Shown piece by piece: positions 43,195 to 52,403 of a stretch of 64,000 nucleotides of DNA. Positions within the stretch are counted from its first letter, which is position 1. Every line of letters begins with the position of its first letter. The notes beneath the pieces were generated by a model. It searched no databases and was not told where the DNA came from. It saw only the letters and a list, made by a program, of their open reading frames with translations. The DNA comes from Pandoraea vervacti (lineage in GTDB: Bacteria > Pseudomonadota > Gammaproteobacteria > Burkholderiales > Burkholderiaceae), in assembly GCF_000934605.2 (NCBI RefSeq), contig NZ_CP010898.2:1-64000 (forward strand), in the 5' to 3' direction. The position numbers and the translations under genes are program-made.

Positions 43195-44027
43195 AGACGG
43201 TCTGCGAAGTTCTCGGCGTGGCGCGCTCTGCCGTGGCGGTCAAGCGAGCTCGCTCGTCCGACTGGCGCGATGGTCGCCGTGCCCGCGTGACCAACGATGC
43301 CGGGCTGGTCGAGGAGATTCAGGCCCATGTGGCGCACCTTCCTACCTATGGCTACCGGCGTGTCTGGGCGCTGCTGCGCCGCAGTCGGGAGCAGAGCGGT
43401 GCGCCGTGCATCAACGTCAAGCGCGTGTATCGGGTCATGCGGGAGCATCAGTTGCTGCTGCGCCGCCCCGGCGTGCGGCAAGACAAGCGGCGGCATGACG
43501 GTCGCGTTGCCGTGGAGCGCAGCAACACCCGCTGGTGCTCCGATGGCTTCGAGTTCCGGTGCGACGATGGTACGCCGCTGCGCGTGACGTTTGCGTTGGA
43601 CTGCTGCGACCGCGAGGCGATTAGCTGGGCCGCAACGACCGGCGGGCATAGCGGTGATGTGGTGCGAGACGTGATGCTGGCCGCCGTCGAACAGCGCTTC
43701 GGCACCACGCAGGCCGCGCACCCCATCGAATGGCTGACGGACAACGGCTCGGCCTACATCGACTACCGCACGCGCAGCTTCGCTCGCGAACTGGGTCTTG
43801 AGCCGCTGACCACGCCGGTCCGTTCGCCGCAGAGCAATGGCATGGCCGAATCGTTCGTGAAGACCATGAAGCACGATTACGTCGCCTATATGGACAAGCC
43901 TGACGCACCAACAGCGCTCTCGCGTCTGGCAATCGCGTTTGAACACTACAATGAGCGCCACCCGCACAAAGCCTTGAAATACCGCTCGCCTCGCGAGTTC
44001 AGGCGTAATGCGGTGTCATCAACCTAA
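43134..44027 (+). CDS. IS3 OrfB transposase (DDE)
   Basis: The 297-residue protein has the DDE integrase core: D in RWCSDGFEFRCDDG, D in EWLTDNGSAYIDY, and E in NGMAESFVKTMKHDY. The HTH_21-like YGYRRVWALLRR region precedes the core. It is very similar in pattern to IS2 OrfB. It is probably made as an OrfAB fusion by -1 frameshifting, and the ATG at 43134 marks only the open frame. Confidence 0.95.
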   Translation: MGPVKKPDCALALAAGGRPMKTVCEVLGVARSAVAVKRARSSDWRDGRRARVTNDAGLVEEIQAHVAHLPTYGYRRVWALLRRSREQSGAPCINVKRVYRVMREHQLLLRRPGVRQDKRRHDGRVAVERSNTRWCSDGFEFRCDDGTPLRVTFALDCCDREAISWAATTGGHSGDVVRDVMLAAVEQRFGTTQAAHPIEWLTDNGSAYIDYRTRSFARELGLEPLTTPVRSPQSNGMAESFVKTMKHDYVAYMDKPDAPTALSRLAIAFEHYNERHPHKALKYRSPREFRRNAVSST

Positions 44028-44159
44028 CAGTGTCCGCCTGTCCTGAGTTACAGGGGCAACTCCACTCAGCTCAGCAGCACGCTCGCCACTCGTGTTGGCG
44101 GCTTGCTTGAGGAGGTCTTCGGCGTCGGCCAGTACGGATTTGATATCGGTCATGAACTT

Positions 44160-44320
44160 GCCCGCCACCGCCGCCAAACCTCTGACTTGCCTTTTGGCGG
44201 CAACCCTGGCCGTCCCATTTGTGCCATTCGTTACCCCTCCCTCATTCCATATTAATAGGAAGGTGTTGCAATGACCCATCGAACCTACCTGCCTTCTTTT
44301 TAAAATTCCTGGATACGATA
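44160..44320. other. Short intergenic stretch after the duplicated block
   Basis: Unrelated to the sequence beside copy A. No gene is supported. An A/T-rich patch lies at about 44250-44320. Confidence 0.4.
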
Positions 44321-45166
44321 TCAATGCGACATCATCACGGGAATCCTCATACGCTCAAGCATGGTGCGCGTCACACCGCCGAGCACCCACTCCTGCATGC
44401 GCGAGTGACCATAGGCGCCCATGACGATGAGTTGAGCGTTATGGTCGGCCGCCCGGCTCAAGAGCCGCTCACCAATGTCCACATCGTTGCCGCCCAGCTC
44501 GGGGGTGACTTCCACAGGAACGCCGTGGCGCGCAGCGAAAATCGCAATGTCGGCCCCCGGGATCGGGCCTAGGCTGATTGAACCGTCGGCGCGACGCACA
44601 TTCGTGATGCGAACCACTTTCGCGGCGCGTAATAAGGGCAAAGCATCCACCATCGCACGCGCGGCCTCGCGCCCGCCGTCCCACGCGAGCAGGATGTTCT
44701 CGAACGTTGTCGGTGGCGCGCCAGCGTATGGAAGAATGAGCACCGGGCGTCCGCTGTTAAGGACCACGGAGTCCACGAACGCCAGCGACGGACTCGTTTC
44801 AGGATCGTTCCGGTCTTCCTGGCCCACGATCACCAGGTCTGTGTAGCGCGCGCGCGTGCGCATCTCGCGACAGCTATCGTCCGACTGTGGCGCGAGCCAC
44901 TCGGCCACAAGCGCCTGACGGTCACAAACGTCGCTAAATGTTCGTTCAGCGTAAGCTAAACGCCGGACGTCACTTTCAGGCCGGAGTGGGTCCCCCGCGA
45001 ACCGGCGCGAAGTAGGCGCGGCCGCCGTGCAATTTTCTGGACGAAATGGTAAGTAAAGGCCCGTCAGATGCGCGGGTAAGCGTGCCGCCATCGCTGCGGC
45101 GAACGCCACCCGCGCCCGACACTGGTCACTGTTGTCCACGTGAACAAGAAGCGTTCGATAGCTCAT
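44321..45166 (-). CDS. Universal stress protein, two UspA domains
   Basis: The 281-residue protein has two tandem USP domains: the first begins YRTLLVHVDNSDQCRARVAF, the second FENILLAWDGGREAARAMVD and ends with the ATP-site pattern IVMGAYGHSRMQEWVLGGVT. Such proteins aid survival in low oxygen and starvation. GGAGA precedes the ATG. Upstream, an FNR box at 45226-45239 and a -10-like TAGAGT at 45198-45203 fit an oxygen-controlled promoter. It is divergent from the histidine kinase gene. Confidence 0.93.
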   Translation of the reverse strand: MSYRTLLVHVDNSDQCRARVAFAAAMAARLPAHLTGLYLPFRPENCTAAAPTSRRFAGDPLRPESDVRRLAYAERTFSDVCDRQALVAEWLAPQSDDSCREMRTRARYTDLVIVGQEDRNDPETSPSLAFVDSVVLNSGRPVLILPYAGAPPTTFENILLAWDGGREAARAMVDALPLLRAAKVVRITNVRRADGSISLGPIPGADIAIFAARHGVPVEVTPELGGNDVDIGERLLSRAADHNAQLIVMGAYGHSRMQEWVLGGVTRTMLERMRIPVMMSH

Positions 45167-45197
45167 CGCGAGTCTCCGATGCGGGCCGTCGCTATTG

Positions 45198-45239
45198 ACT
45201 CTAGAGGACGCTCAGCGTTTGCCTCTTGATGACGGTCAA
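45198..45239 (-). promoter_or_regulatory. FNR/ANR-type promoter of the two-domain usp gene
   Basis: TTGATGACGGTCAA (45226-45239) matches the FNR consensus TTGATnnnnATCAA at 9 of 10 fixed bases. On the minus strand, TAGAGT (45198-45203) lies 32 bases downstream of the box centre, the spacing of a class II FNR promoter (box at -41.5). The predicted transcript start near 45191 leaves a 25-base leader with a ribosome site. Confidence 0.7.
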
Positions 45240-45386
45240 TATCTGAGCGAAACGTCACGTCATATAGTGGGAATGTGTCCAGTGTCGGGCGCGGGCGATG
45301 TGCTTTTACCGGGAGCATGCACATGCGAACCTCAGCGCTCCAAGTCCACAAGCAGAGGAACGGGGGGCAAATCCGTCGGAATCAAC

Positions 45387-47369
45387 ATGCTCATGTCGAG
45401 ATTGATCGCGCGCGCTGCATCGGGCCCATCGCTGCGGCGGGTCGACCGCCTCACAATAGTGGTGCTCTTTCTCCTCTGCGTCGCGCTTGCACTATGGGGC
45501 TGGGTGGCCGTCAGGACCACGCTGGAGAGCAACGTCGCCGCGCGGTTCGCCTCCCGCACTGCGGCAGCGACGGACAAGCTCGCCATCGCATTGTCTGCGT
45601 ACCGGGAAGTCGTGCACCATGGCGCCATGGCGACGACGGCGCAGACTGACGAGAATGCCTGGTCCGAGTACGTTAGACAAATGCACCTCGCGCAGCGCCT
45701 GCCCGGCTTGGCGACATTCGGGGCGTGCGCGCGCGACGGCGATCGGATCGCGCGCCGCGTCGCCTACTCGGTGCGCGACGAAGTCGCGCTGGGTCCGGAG
45801 AACACGCTCGTCGTGGCCCATGCCGCGAGCGCGACCGGTGCAGCCTACCCACTTCAGGCGGGCACACCGGGGCATAAATTTCTGGTGTTGGTCTCGGATG
45901 CCGGCCCGGCGTCAGGATGCGCGTATGCCATCGTCGACATCGACACGTTGGTTCACGTCGCGATCGGACCGTTGGTGCACGATCTGACATTGCTCGTCGC
46001 CATGCCGGACGCGTCGGGTCACCTCTGCCCGGTGTTCGACAGTATGTCGCCACGGGCACCCGGCGAGCCCAGACCGGCCGTCGTCTATCGAGCGCAAACT
46101 ATCGTGCGGTACGGAACCCGCCCCGCCTTGTTTTTGACTTACTCCGCGTCCGGCGAATTTGCGCGCTTGCGAGGCACCGGCGTGGCAATGCTGGTCCTCA
46201 TGCTCGGCGTCGCGATGAGCGGGTTGACGGCGCTCGCGTGGGCGCTGGCGCTGCGCGAGCGGCGCGGGGCGCGCTCGCTAAGCGCACGTGTGGCCGAGGA
46301 TAAGCGGTGCTGTGAGAGCCGTCTATACAGCGTAATTCAATCGGTACGCGAGGCCATCATCACGATCGATGAGAACCACCGCATTCAGATATTTAATCCG
46401 ACGGCCGAAAACATCTTCCAGTGCAGCGCCATGGACGCTATCGGCACGCCGCTCGATCGATTCATCCCGGCGCGCTTTCGCGAGGTGCACCGCGCTCACA
46501 TCGAACGCTTCGGACTGACGGGCGTGACAGAGCGCCGGATGGGCTCGGGCGGGCAACTGGCCGGCCTGCGTGCCGACGGGGCGGAGTTTCCGATGGAGGC
46601 GTCGATTTCGCAGACGGTCGACGCTTCGGGCAAATTTTATACGGTCATATTGCGCGACGTCACGGAACATCGCCGCATTGCCACGGCACTGCAAACGTCG
46701 CGTAACGAACTCGAGAAGCTCAGCGGGCGTCTGCAGGAGGTCCGCGAAGCGGAGAAGCGGCGCATTGCGCGGGAACTCCACGACGATCTCGGACAGCGGC
46801 TCACTGCACTGAAAATGGACGCGTCGCTGCTGAGACGGTCGGTGGATGGCCACTCGCCTGCCGGTGAGGGAGTGGCCCAGATCGAGCGCGCGATCGACGG
46901 CATAGTCGTGGCGGTGCGCCAGATGGCCGCCGATCTCCGCCCTCCGATGCTCGACGATCTCGGCCTCGGCCCGGCCATCGAATGGTACATCCAGGACTTC
47001 TCGCGTCGTTATGGCGTCGCCGTCGACCTTACCGGCGCACCCACTCTGCCGCCCGTTCCGCCGGCGGTGGCCACGGGCCTGTTCCGGATTGTCCAGGAGG
47101 CGCTCAATAACGTTGCAAAGCACGCCCGCGCAACCTCCGTCACGATCGACCTTTGCTGTGACACAGCGTATCGGCTCAGTATTTCGGATAATGGGCGCGG
47201 CCTACCCGAGCGGCCTCCCAAACCCAATTCGCTGGGGCTCATCAGTATGCGCGAACGCGCCCGCCTGCTGGGCGGAACGCTGGAAGTCCACAGTCCCGCC
47301 GAAGGAGGGACGGTGGTGACGGCCGTGATTCCGCGGCGACTGCCCCCGCCTGCGCCGCCTGTCCTTTAA
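45387..47369 (+). CDS. Hybrid-sensor-free histidine kinase with CHASE and PAS domains (NarL/UhpB type)
   Basis: The 660-residue protein has a membrane segment (residues 22-42), a periplasmic CHASE-like domain (AIALSAYREVVHHGAMATTA, RLPGLATFGACA), a second membrane segment near 270-290, and a PAS domain (REAIITIDENHRIQIFNPTA). A HisKA_3 domain follows with phospho-acceptor H465 in RRIARELHDDLGQRL, then an ATPase domain (NNVAKHARATS, ISDNGRGLPERP). It should phosphorylate a LuxR-type regulator, most likely the one at 49.3-50.0 kb. The ATG at 45387 is preferred to an upstream frame start at 45195, which would overlap the promoter region. Confidence 0.93.
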   Translation: MLMSRLIARAASGPSLRRVDRLTIVVLFLLCVALALWGWVAVRTTLESNVAARFASRTAAATDKLAIALSAYREVVHHGAMATTAQTDENAWSEYVRQMHLAQRLPGLATFGACARDGDRIARRVAYSVRDEVALGPENTLVVAHAASATGAAYPLQAGTPGHKFLVLVSDAGPASGCAYAIVDIDTLVHVAIGPLVHDLTLLVAMPDASGHLCPVFDSMSPRAPGEPRPAVVYRAQTIVRYGTRPALFLTYSASGEFARLRGTGVAMLVLMLGVAMSGLTALAWALALRERRGARSLSARVAEDKRCCESRLYSVIQSVREAIITIDENHRIQIFNPTAENIFQCSAMDAIGTPLDRFIPARFREVHRAHIERFGLTGVTERRMGSGGQLAGLRADGAEFPMEASISQTVDASGKFYTVILRDVTEHRRIATALQTSRNELEKLSGRLQEVREAEKRRIARELHDDLGQRLTALKMDASLLRRSVDGHSPAGEGVAQIERAIDGIVVAVRQMAADLRPPMLDDLGLGPAIEWYIQDFSRRYGVAVDLTGAPTLPPVPPAVATGLFRIVQEALNNVAKHARATSVTIDLCCDTAYRLSISDNGRGLPERPPKPNSLGLISMRERARLLGGTLEVHSPAEGGTVVTAVIPRRLPPPAPPVL

Positions 47370-47373
47370 GGGC

Positions 47374-48396
47374 TCACGTCTGCTGGACGTTGAGAACTGC
47401 GGCGCCCGCCACTGCGCCACTACGCAGGTCGTCCAGCGCCTCGTTGGCGTCCTCCAGCGCGTAACGTTGGGTGGCCACGCGCAAAGGGACCCGTTCGGCG
47501 AGGGCGAGGAACGCCAGTCCGTCGTCACGCGTGAGATTCGCCACCGAGCGAAGTTGTCGTTCGCCCCACATTAATCGATAGGGGAACGACGGAAGATCGC
47601 TCATGTGGATGCCCGCGCATACAACGCAACCGCCTCGCTCGAGCGCGGCAAGCGCCTGCGGCACGAGTGCCCCCACCGGGGCGAACAGAATGGCCGCATC
47701 GAGCGAGCGCGGCGGCAACGCGTCGCTGGGGCCCGCCCAGCAGGCACCGTGCGCGAGCGCGAAAGCTATGCCCCGCTCATCCCCCGGTCGGACAAAGGCG
47801 TACACGTCGCGCGCCTGAGCCGTGGCGATCTGGGCAATCAGATGGGCGGCCGCACCGAAGCCGTAGATGCCGATGCGCCGCGCCGCGCCCACCATTTGCA
47901 AGGAGCGAAAGCCGATCAGTCCCGCGCACAGCAGCGGCGCCGCAGTGGCGTCATCGTATCGCTCGGGCAGCCGGAACGTGAAGCGTGCCTGCGCGAGGGC
48001 GTACTCGGCATAGCCACCATTGAGAGTGTAGCCGGTAAACTCCGCGCGCCCACACAGATTCTCGCGCCCGGTGAGACAAAAATGGCAACCGCCGCATGTC
48101 GATCCGAGCCAAGGCACACCGACCCGCTCTCCAACAGCGAGGTGTTCCACCCGCGCGCCCAGCGCCGCGACCGTCCCCACGATCTCGTGGCCCGGAATGA
48201 CGCCATCGGGAACGTTGGGCAGATCGCCGTCGACCACGTGCAAGTCAGTACGACACACGCCGCACACCCGTACCCGGACCAAGACCTGTGTCGGACCGGG
48301 CGCCGGTACCGGCAGTGCCGCTAGCCTGAGCCGGCGCGCGCCCTTGCACAATTGCATCGCTCGCATGGTCCCGTCTTGCCGCACATGCATCGCCAT
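47374..48396 (-). CDS. Zinc-dependent alcohol dehydrogenase
   Basis: The 340-residue protein has the medium-chain dehydrogenase fold with catalytic zinc ligands in CGVCRTDLH and GHEIVGTV, the four structural-zinc cysteines in CGGCHFCLTGRENLC, and an NAD(P) Rossmann region (RIGIYGFGAAAHLIAQIA). It probably interconverts an alcohol and aldehyde for fermentative balance. It starts 6 bases after the FNR-type regulator gene, so the two form an operon. An alternative start 10 codons downstream is possible. Convergent with the kinase gene, with 4 bases between stops. Confidence 0.93.
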   Translation of the reverse strand: MAMHVRQDGTMRAMQLCKGARRLRLAALPVPAPGPTQVLVRVRVCGVCRTDLHVVDGDLPNVPDGVIPGHEIVGTVAALGARVEHLAVGERVGVPWLGSTCGGCHFCLTGRENLCGRAEFTGYTLNGGYAEYALAQARFTFRLPERYDDATAAPLLCAGLIGFRSLQMVGAARRIGIYGFGAAAHLIAQIATAQARDVYAFVRPGDERGIAFALAHGACWAGPSDALPPRSLDAAILFAPVGALVPQALAALERGGCVVCAGIHMSDLPSFPYRLMWGERQLRSVANLTRDDGLAFLALAERVPLRVATQRYALEDANEALDDLRSGAVAGAAVLNVQQT

Positions 48397-48402
48397 GCCC
48401 AG

Positions 48403-49203
48403 TTAGATCGAGGCCATCGCCATATTCCGCAGGCGTTGCGCGTCGAGGATCGTAATTTCGCGTTGGCGCACCCGCAAGGCATTCTGGGCTTGCATGCGCG
48501 AGAGCATGCGACTGACTGTCTCGAGCTTCAAACCGAGGAAGCTTCCAATCTCGCCGCGCGTCAGATGGAGGAAGAATGATTGCGGCGAGAAGCCGCGCGC
48601 GGCAAGACGCGTGGACACATCCAGCAGAAAGCTCGCGAGCCGCGCCTCGCCGCGCGTGCTGCCAAGGCGAAGCACCTGTTTTTGCTCGCGCACGATTCCG
48701 CCAGCGATGAGTCGATGCAGCTGATGGCGCAATATCGGCACTTGCCCGCAAACGGTTTCGAGCTCGGCATACTGAACGGCGCACACTTGGCTGTCTTCGA
48801 GCGCGACCGCTTCAGAAACATGGCGCCCGTCGGCAATGCCACTCAGGCCGAGGAGCTCGCCGGGGAGCAGATAGTCGGCGACTTGCTCCCGGCCATCGGG
48901 GTGCATAATGACGGTCTTAAACGTTCCGGCATGCACCGCGTACAAGTGCTCCAATGGGTCGCCTGGCCGAAATAGTACCTCACTGCGCCGTAACGTGCGG
49001 CGAACGCGCACGAGAGCGGCCAGTCGACGCGCCACCTCTTCTGGAAGTTTCTGCGGCAGGCACAGGTCGCGCAGCAGGCAGGGACTACAGCGCCCAATAT
49101 GCGCGACGCTCGATGCTACTGTATCGTCGAAGGCAAGATGAATGTGGCAAGATCCGCGCCGCAGGGCTGGCGCGCTCTCAAGCGTTGGTGGCGGGATGCA
49201 CAT
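48403..49203 (-). CDS. FNR/ANR-type oxygen-sensing transcription regulator
   Basis: The 266-residue protein has cysteines at 39, 42 and 48 (RCSPCLLRDLCLP) and at 141. The spacing of 2, 5 and 92 intervening residues equals that of the [4Fe-4S] ligands of E. coli FNR (20, 23, 29, 122). The cyclic-nucleotide-like domain and dimer helix follow, then the DNA-binding motif EIGSFLGLKLETVSRMLSRM, whose E..SR residues match FNR's TTGAT-reading residues. The ATG at 49203 has CGGAG upstream. It likely activates nearby genes with FNR boxes when oxygen is low. Confidence 0.95.
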   Translation of the reverse strand: MCIPPPTLESAPALRRGSCHIHLAFDDTVASSVAHIGRCSPCLLRDLCLPQKLPEEVARRLAALVRVRRTLRRSEVLFRPGDPLEHLYAVHAGTFKTVIMHPDGREQVADYLLPGELLGLSGIADGRHVSEAVALEDSQVCAVQYAELETVCGQVPILRHQLHRLIAGGIVREQKQVLRLGSTRGEARLASFLLDVSTRLAARGFSPQSFFLHLTRGEIGSFLGLKLETVSRMLSRMQAQNALRVRQREITILDAQRLRNMAMASI

Positions 49204-49331
49204 AGCGGACTCCGAGGCATCTGCGAGGGAAACGTCCCTTTTAGTATCCGAAGGGCGCAGCGGAAATGAAATCAGCCCGACGCGCGAATCTACGTCAGCC
49301 GAAGTGATCGCCTGTAGGCGCAAGCCTACAA

Positions 49332-49985
49332 TCAGTCGGCCCAAAGGCTATCGTGCAGGAGGTCATACCGAAGCGCATAGGGCACGAGCTCAGCCTGACT
49401 GGTGAGTTGCAACTTTTGCAGTACGCGAGCTTTGTAGGTACTGACGGTTTTCGCACTGACACACAGCACCTCGGCGATCTGTCCGAGATTCAGCCCGCGC
49501 GCAAGCATCAGGAAGACATCAAACTCGCGGTCCGAGAGGCGGCGATAACCGGGACCATCGGCCACGGCACTCGCCAGATCCTGCGCAATTTTCTCAGCCA
49601 TAGAAGGACTGAGGTAGACGCCGCCCGAGTCCACCTTGCGCACCGCCAGCACGAGCTCGGCGGGAGCGCTTTCCTTGGTCAGATAGCCCGAAGCCCCCGC
49701 TTTCAAGGCCCGCACAGCATATTGCTCTTCGCCATGCATGGTTAGCACAAGAATAGCCACCTTGGGGAAAGACGCTTTGATATGGCTGATGAGGTCGATG
49801 CCGCTTCGCCCGGGCATGGACAGATCGAGCAACAGCACGTCGCACAGCGAACGCTCCAGTAAAGTCACCGCCTGCGCCCCGTTGGCCGCCTCGCCAACCA
49901 GTTCCAGGTCGTCAATACCGGCCAGAATCCGCTGCAACCCGGCCCGTATCAGCGTGTGATCGTCTGCGACAATAATTCGCGTCAT
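49332..49985 (-). CDS. NarL/FixJ-type response regulator
   Basis: The 217-residue protein has a receiver domain with phospho-acceptor D54 (DVLLLDLSMPG), acidic pocket VADDH, the conserved K in LTKESAP, and a C-terminal LuxR-type helix-turn-helix (LSDREFDVFLMLARGLNLGQ, VSAKTVSTYKARVLQKL). It is the probable partner of the histidine kinase at 45.4 kb, which has the matching HisKA_3 type. The ATG at 49985 follows GGGAGC. Its targets cannot be told from sequence. Confidence 0.95.
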   Translation of the reverse strand: MTRIIVADDHTLIRAGLQRILAGIDDLELVGEAANGAQAVTLLERSLCDVLLLDLSMPGRSGIDLISHIKASFPKVAILVLTMHGEEQYAVRALKAGASGYLTKESAPAELVLAVRKVDSGGVYLSPSMAEKIAQDLASAVADGPGYRRLSDREFDVFLMLARGLNLGQIAEVLCVSAKTVSTYKARVLQKLQLTSQAELVPYALRYDLLHDSLWAD

Positions 49986-50139
49986 GCCCGGCTCCCGGCG
50001 CTGTTCGCTTACCTTAGGGATATGCACGCGCCATCGGCCCAGGCGCACACAACTTTATGGCCTATTTTAGGCGACATTCCGATCAACCGACGTCCTTCGC
50101 GACATCCGGGCCGGGGTCTTCAGTCGAGGGAAGCTCGTC

Positions 50140-50610
50140 CTACCGGTTCGGCTTGCCCCGCATGGGCTCGCTCGGCGCCGGAATGAGAATGACCGGCCGT
50201 TGCGCCTGCCTCACGCAGGTCTCGGCCACGCTGCCCAGCGCCGACCGACGACCCCCCCGACGGCCATGCGTGCCCACCACGATCGCATCGGCGGCAAATT
50301 CCGCCGCAGCGAGGTTGATCTGCTGTGCCACGTCGCCCGACACGGGTGGCAGTTCACGGATCTCGACATCGCCGTTCACGCCCTCTGCCCCTAACCGCTG
50401 GCTGGCGATGCCGCGAATATGTTCACCCTGTGCGCGTAATGCCTCGATATAGGGTAACGGATCTATGTCGGCCACGTAGGCTAACGGCACGTCGACGACG
50501 AACAGCACGCGCAGACGCGCGGCGCGCGCCTTCGCGACGGCCAGCGCGTAATCGAGCGCGCGATCCGATGTGGGGCTACCGTCGATGGCAACCAATAGGC
50601 GTTTGAACAT
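50140..50610 (-). CDS. Universal stress protein, single domain
   Basis: The 156-residue protein begins MFKRLLVAIDGSPTSDRALD and ends with the nucleotide-binding pattern IVVGTHGRRGGRRSALGSVA and RPVILIP. This G-2x-G-9x-G(S/T) type USP binds ATP. It lies 7 bases after the preceding usp gene on the same strand and shares its promoter with the FNR box at 51282. The ribosome site is GAGGTGA. Confidence 0.95.
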   Translation of the reverse strand: MFKRLLVAIDGSPTSDRALDYALAVAKARAARLRVLFVVDVPLAYVADIDPLPYIEALRAQGEHIRGIASQRLGAEGVNGDVEIRELPPVSGDVAQQINLAAAEFAADAIVVGTHGRRGGRRSALGSVAETCVRQAQRPVILIPAPSEPMRGKPNR

Positions 50611-50617
50611 AACGTCA

Positions 50618-51121
50618 TCACCTCGCGACGAGTGTCCCCGCTGCGGCCATCGCGGCGATCAGCTTCCCCGGCTCCTCGGGGATCAGCATGACAGGTCGAC
50701 GCGACTTGCGCAGTACCTCTTCGGCGACACTGCCCAGCAGAAGTCGGCGCGCCCCCCGGCGGCCGTGAGTGCCCAGCACCAGAAGGTCGGCGCGCCAACG
50801 CTGCGCTTCGCGGAGGACCGCGCCGGCCACGGTGCCTCCCCAAGCGCGCAGTTCGATTGAGCGAGTGTCCGCCTGGATGCCCGCGTCCTGAAGCGCCGTG
50901 TACGCGTCACTCAGGAGCTTTTGGCCTTCACAGATCCATCTTTCCCGGGCCGCCTGCCAGTCGGCCCAGGGTGCCTGCGTCGCTGAGTACGATCCGAGTG
51001 GTTCGTCGATGACGTGCACGACCCGCATCACATCGTCGGCCAAGGCGAAGCGAATGGCTGCCTGCAACGCATGCTGCGCTGTATCACTCGGGTCCATGGC
51101 GACAAGAATGCGTTGAGGCAT
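50618..51121 (-). CDS. Universal stress protein, single domain
   Basis: The 167-residue protein (from ATG 51121) starts MPQRILVAMDPSDTAQHALQ and contains LVLGTHGRRGARRLLLGSVA with RPVMLIP, a complete USP domain with an ATP-binding motif and an inserted helix around WADWQAARERW. In-frame starts at 51154 and 51229 exist; 51121 puts the start right before the first strand, as in most USPs. It leads a two-gene usp operon with an FNR box about 160 bases upstream. Confidence 0.9.
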   Translation of the reverse strand: MPQRILVAMDPSDTAQHALQAAIRFALADDVMRVVHVIDEPLGSYSATQAPWADWQAARERWICEGQKLLSDAYTALQDAGIQADTRSIELRAWGGTVAGAVLREAQRWRADLLVLGTHGRRGARRLLLGSVAEEVLRKSRRPVMLIPEEPGKLIAAMAAAGTLVAR

Positions 51122-51234
51122 TTGACCGTCCCCGGCATTCGCCGCAGATTCCATGAAAATGCGTTCCATTCGCGCCTGTCGGTTGCGCGAATGACGCCGT
51201 GACGTCGCGGTGGGCGCATCCGGCGTCACACCCT

Positions 51235-51295
51235 ACTGTAGGCAGCCTGAAGCGCACCGGGCACCGCAAGGGTGTGCTGGGTTGATGCACGTCAA
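51235..51295 (-). promoter_or_regulatory. FNR/ANR box upstream of the usp pair
   Basis: TTGATGCACGTCAA (51282-51295) matches 9 of 10 fixed bases of the FNR consensus. On the minus strand a -10-like TACAGT (51235-51240) lies 51 bases from the box centre, near the spacing of a class I site (box at about -61.5). No other gene starts nearby on the minus strand. Confidence 0.6.
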
Positions 51296-51850
51296 TGCGC
51301 ACGCGTTTTGCGCGGCCCCCGAGGCCGGCGCCGCCTATGCTACGAGTCACCAACGCTGAAACGCGTCGATGTGTCCCCGAAGTTTTCCGTGGCGATAGCG
51401 TTTGTGGGGCCGCCAGCACCGTAACCGGATCCCAACCGCGGGGGTTACATTGGGAGAGCGAATGCCCATCGCCCGCGCGGCATCTCAAGCTGTCAAGGCG
51501 CTGCGTCGCCAGAACCGGGCGCCTTGCCTGCTGAAGTGCTCCGGCAGAGGGCGATTGTGCTTACGTACGCGCATATTGAGGACAGCGACCACCGCTGGCG
51601 CGCACCCGTGATGGCCGTGCCGGTCCTGTGTATTGCACCGTGGTGACAGTCGATACGCTCTTGGCACACATAGTTATGGGAGGAGACGTTGGCATGGCTG
51701 CCGGAGTTCAAAGCCTTGGGGCGCACGAGTTGCTCAATCGCGGCGAATCCTTTGCGGTCGACGGCCCGCGCCGCCGTAGGCCCAATGGCGCGCGCAGCCT
51801 CGCTTAATCAAACACGCCGCACTGCGCGGCGCTCATGCGGGAACCCGGCC
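51296..51850. other. Intergenic stretch, no supported gene
   Basis: Frames here lack ribosome sites and family features. It separates the usp pair from the DUF1488 gene. Confidence 0.4.
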
Positions 51851-52138
51851 ATGGAGATTGATTTCCCTCATTTCACGCCCGTCTACAATGCCGACGACAT
51901 CTCGATCGAATTTCTCGCCCAGGTCGACGGCAAGCACATGCTCTGCGCCATTTCGGCCGAAGCGCTCGAAGATCATTTCGGCGCAACGTCGTGTAACGTC
52001 GACGAGCTGACGAAGGCATTCGAGGCAAATCGCAGCGTGATCGAGCAAATGGCGGCACAGTATCTTCGCCTGTGCCACGGCACGCCGGTGCTGCTACGTA
52101 GCGGTCATTTCAGGTGGGCCACGCCGCGCCCGACCTAG
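51851..52138 (+). CDS. DUF1488 family protein
   Basis: The 95-residue protein has the DUF1488 pattern: a first strand (IDFPHFTPVYNADDISIEFL), then VDGKHMLCAISAEALEDHFG, and a helical end (FEANRSVIEQMAAQYLRL). These small proteins are common in proteobacteria and their role is unknown. The ATG at 51851 fits the family; an open frame from 51689 is longer but lacks support. The ribosome site is weak (GCGGGAA). Confidence 0.8.
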   Translation: MEIDFPHFTPVYNADDISIEFLAQVDGKHMLCAISAEALEDHFGATSCNVDELTKAFEANRSVIEQMAAQYLRLCHGTPVLLRSGHFRWATPRPT

Positions 52139-52403
52139 CGGCACCCTTGAGATGGGGGGAAACTCATCGTCAGGCGCCGCCGCGGTGTGGGGCGCTTAAG
52201 TTACCGACGGCCGGTTTGCTCCTGGCTAAAAGGGGGCGACAGCATGGAGGCCGCCTACCGCCAGTCATTGTCCGGGAGAATGAAATGAACGCGTCCCACC
52301 CCGTGACCGAGTGAGCAAAGGAAGGTGGATCCTCACGGGCCAACGGCATCGATGTGCCCAAAGTGGAAAATACGAAGTTTTCCAAAGCAACCGGAGGATC
52401 CGA

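Larger units (their letters stand above)
42735..44064 (+). mobile_element. IS3 family element (IS2 group), first copy
   Basis: The 1330-bp element begins TGGAGCGGCCCC and ends GGGGCAACTCCA, an imperfect 12-bp inverted repeat (9 of 12). It is flanked by a 5-bp direct repeat, CTCAG, at 42730-42734 and 44065-44069. It has overlapping orfA and orfB joined by a likely -1 frameshift site. It inserted into the yqjD-like gene of the duplicated block. Confidence 0.95.
42543..44153 (-). pseudogene. DUF883 (YqjD/ElaB-like) gene, copy B, split by IS3
   Basis: The 5' part (44070-44153, reading TDIKSVLADAEDLLKQAANT) and the 3' part (42543-42734, ending in the membrane segment) are separated by the IS3 element at 42735-44064 with its target repeat. 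Removing the element and one CTCAG restores a frame matching copy A. The sequence upstream of the ATG differs from copy A, so the AAGGAG ribosome site is also lost. Confidence 0.92.
40423..44159 (+). repeat. Duplicated block, copy B, interrupted by an IS3 element
   Basis: This matches 20933-23331. The left junction lies inside stbB and the right junction nine bases after the start codon region of the yqjD-like gene (the two copies agree through CATGAACTT and then differ). The 1330-bp IS3 element at 42735-44064 plus a 5-bp target repeat accounts for the extra length. Confidence 0.9.
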
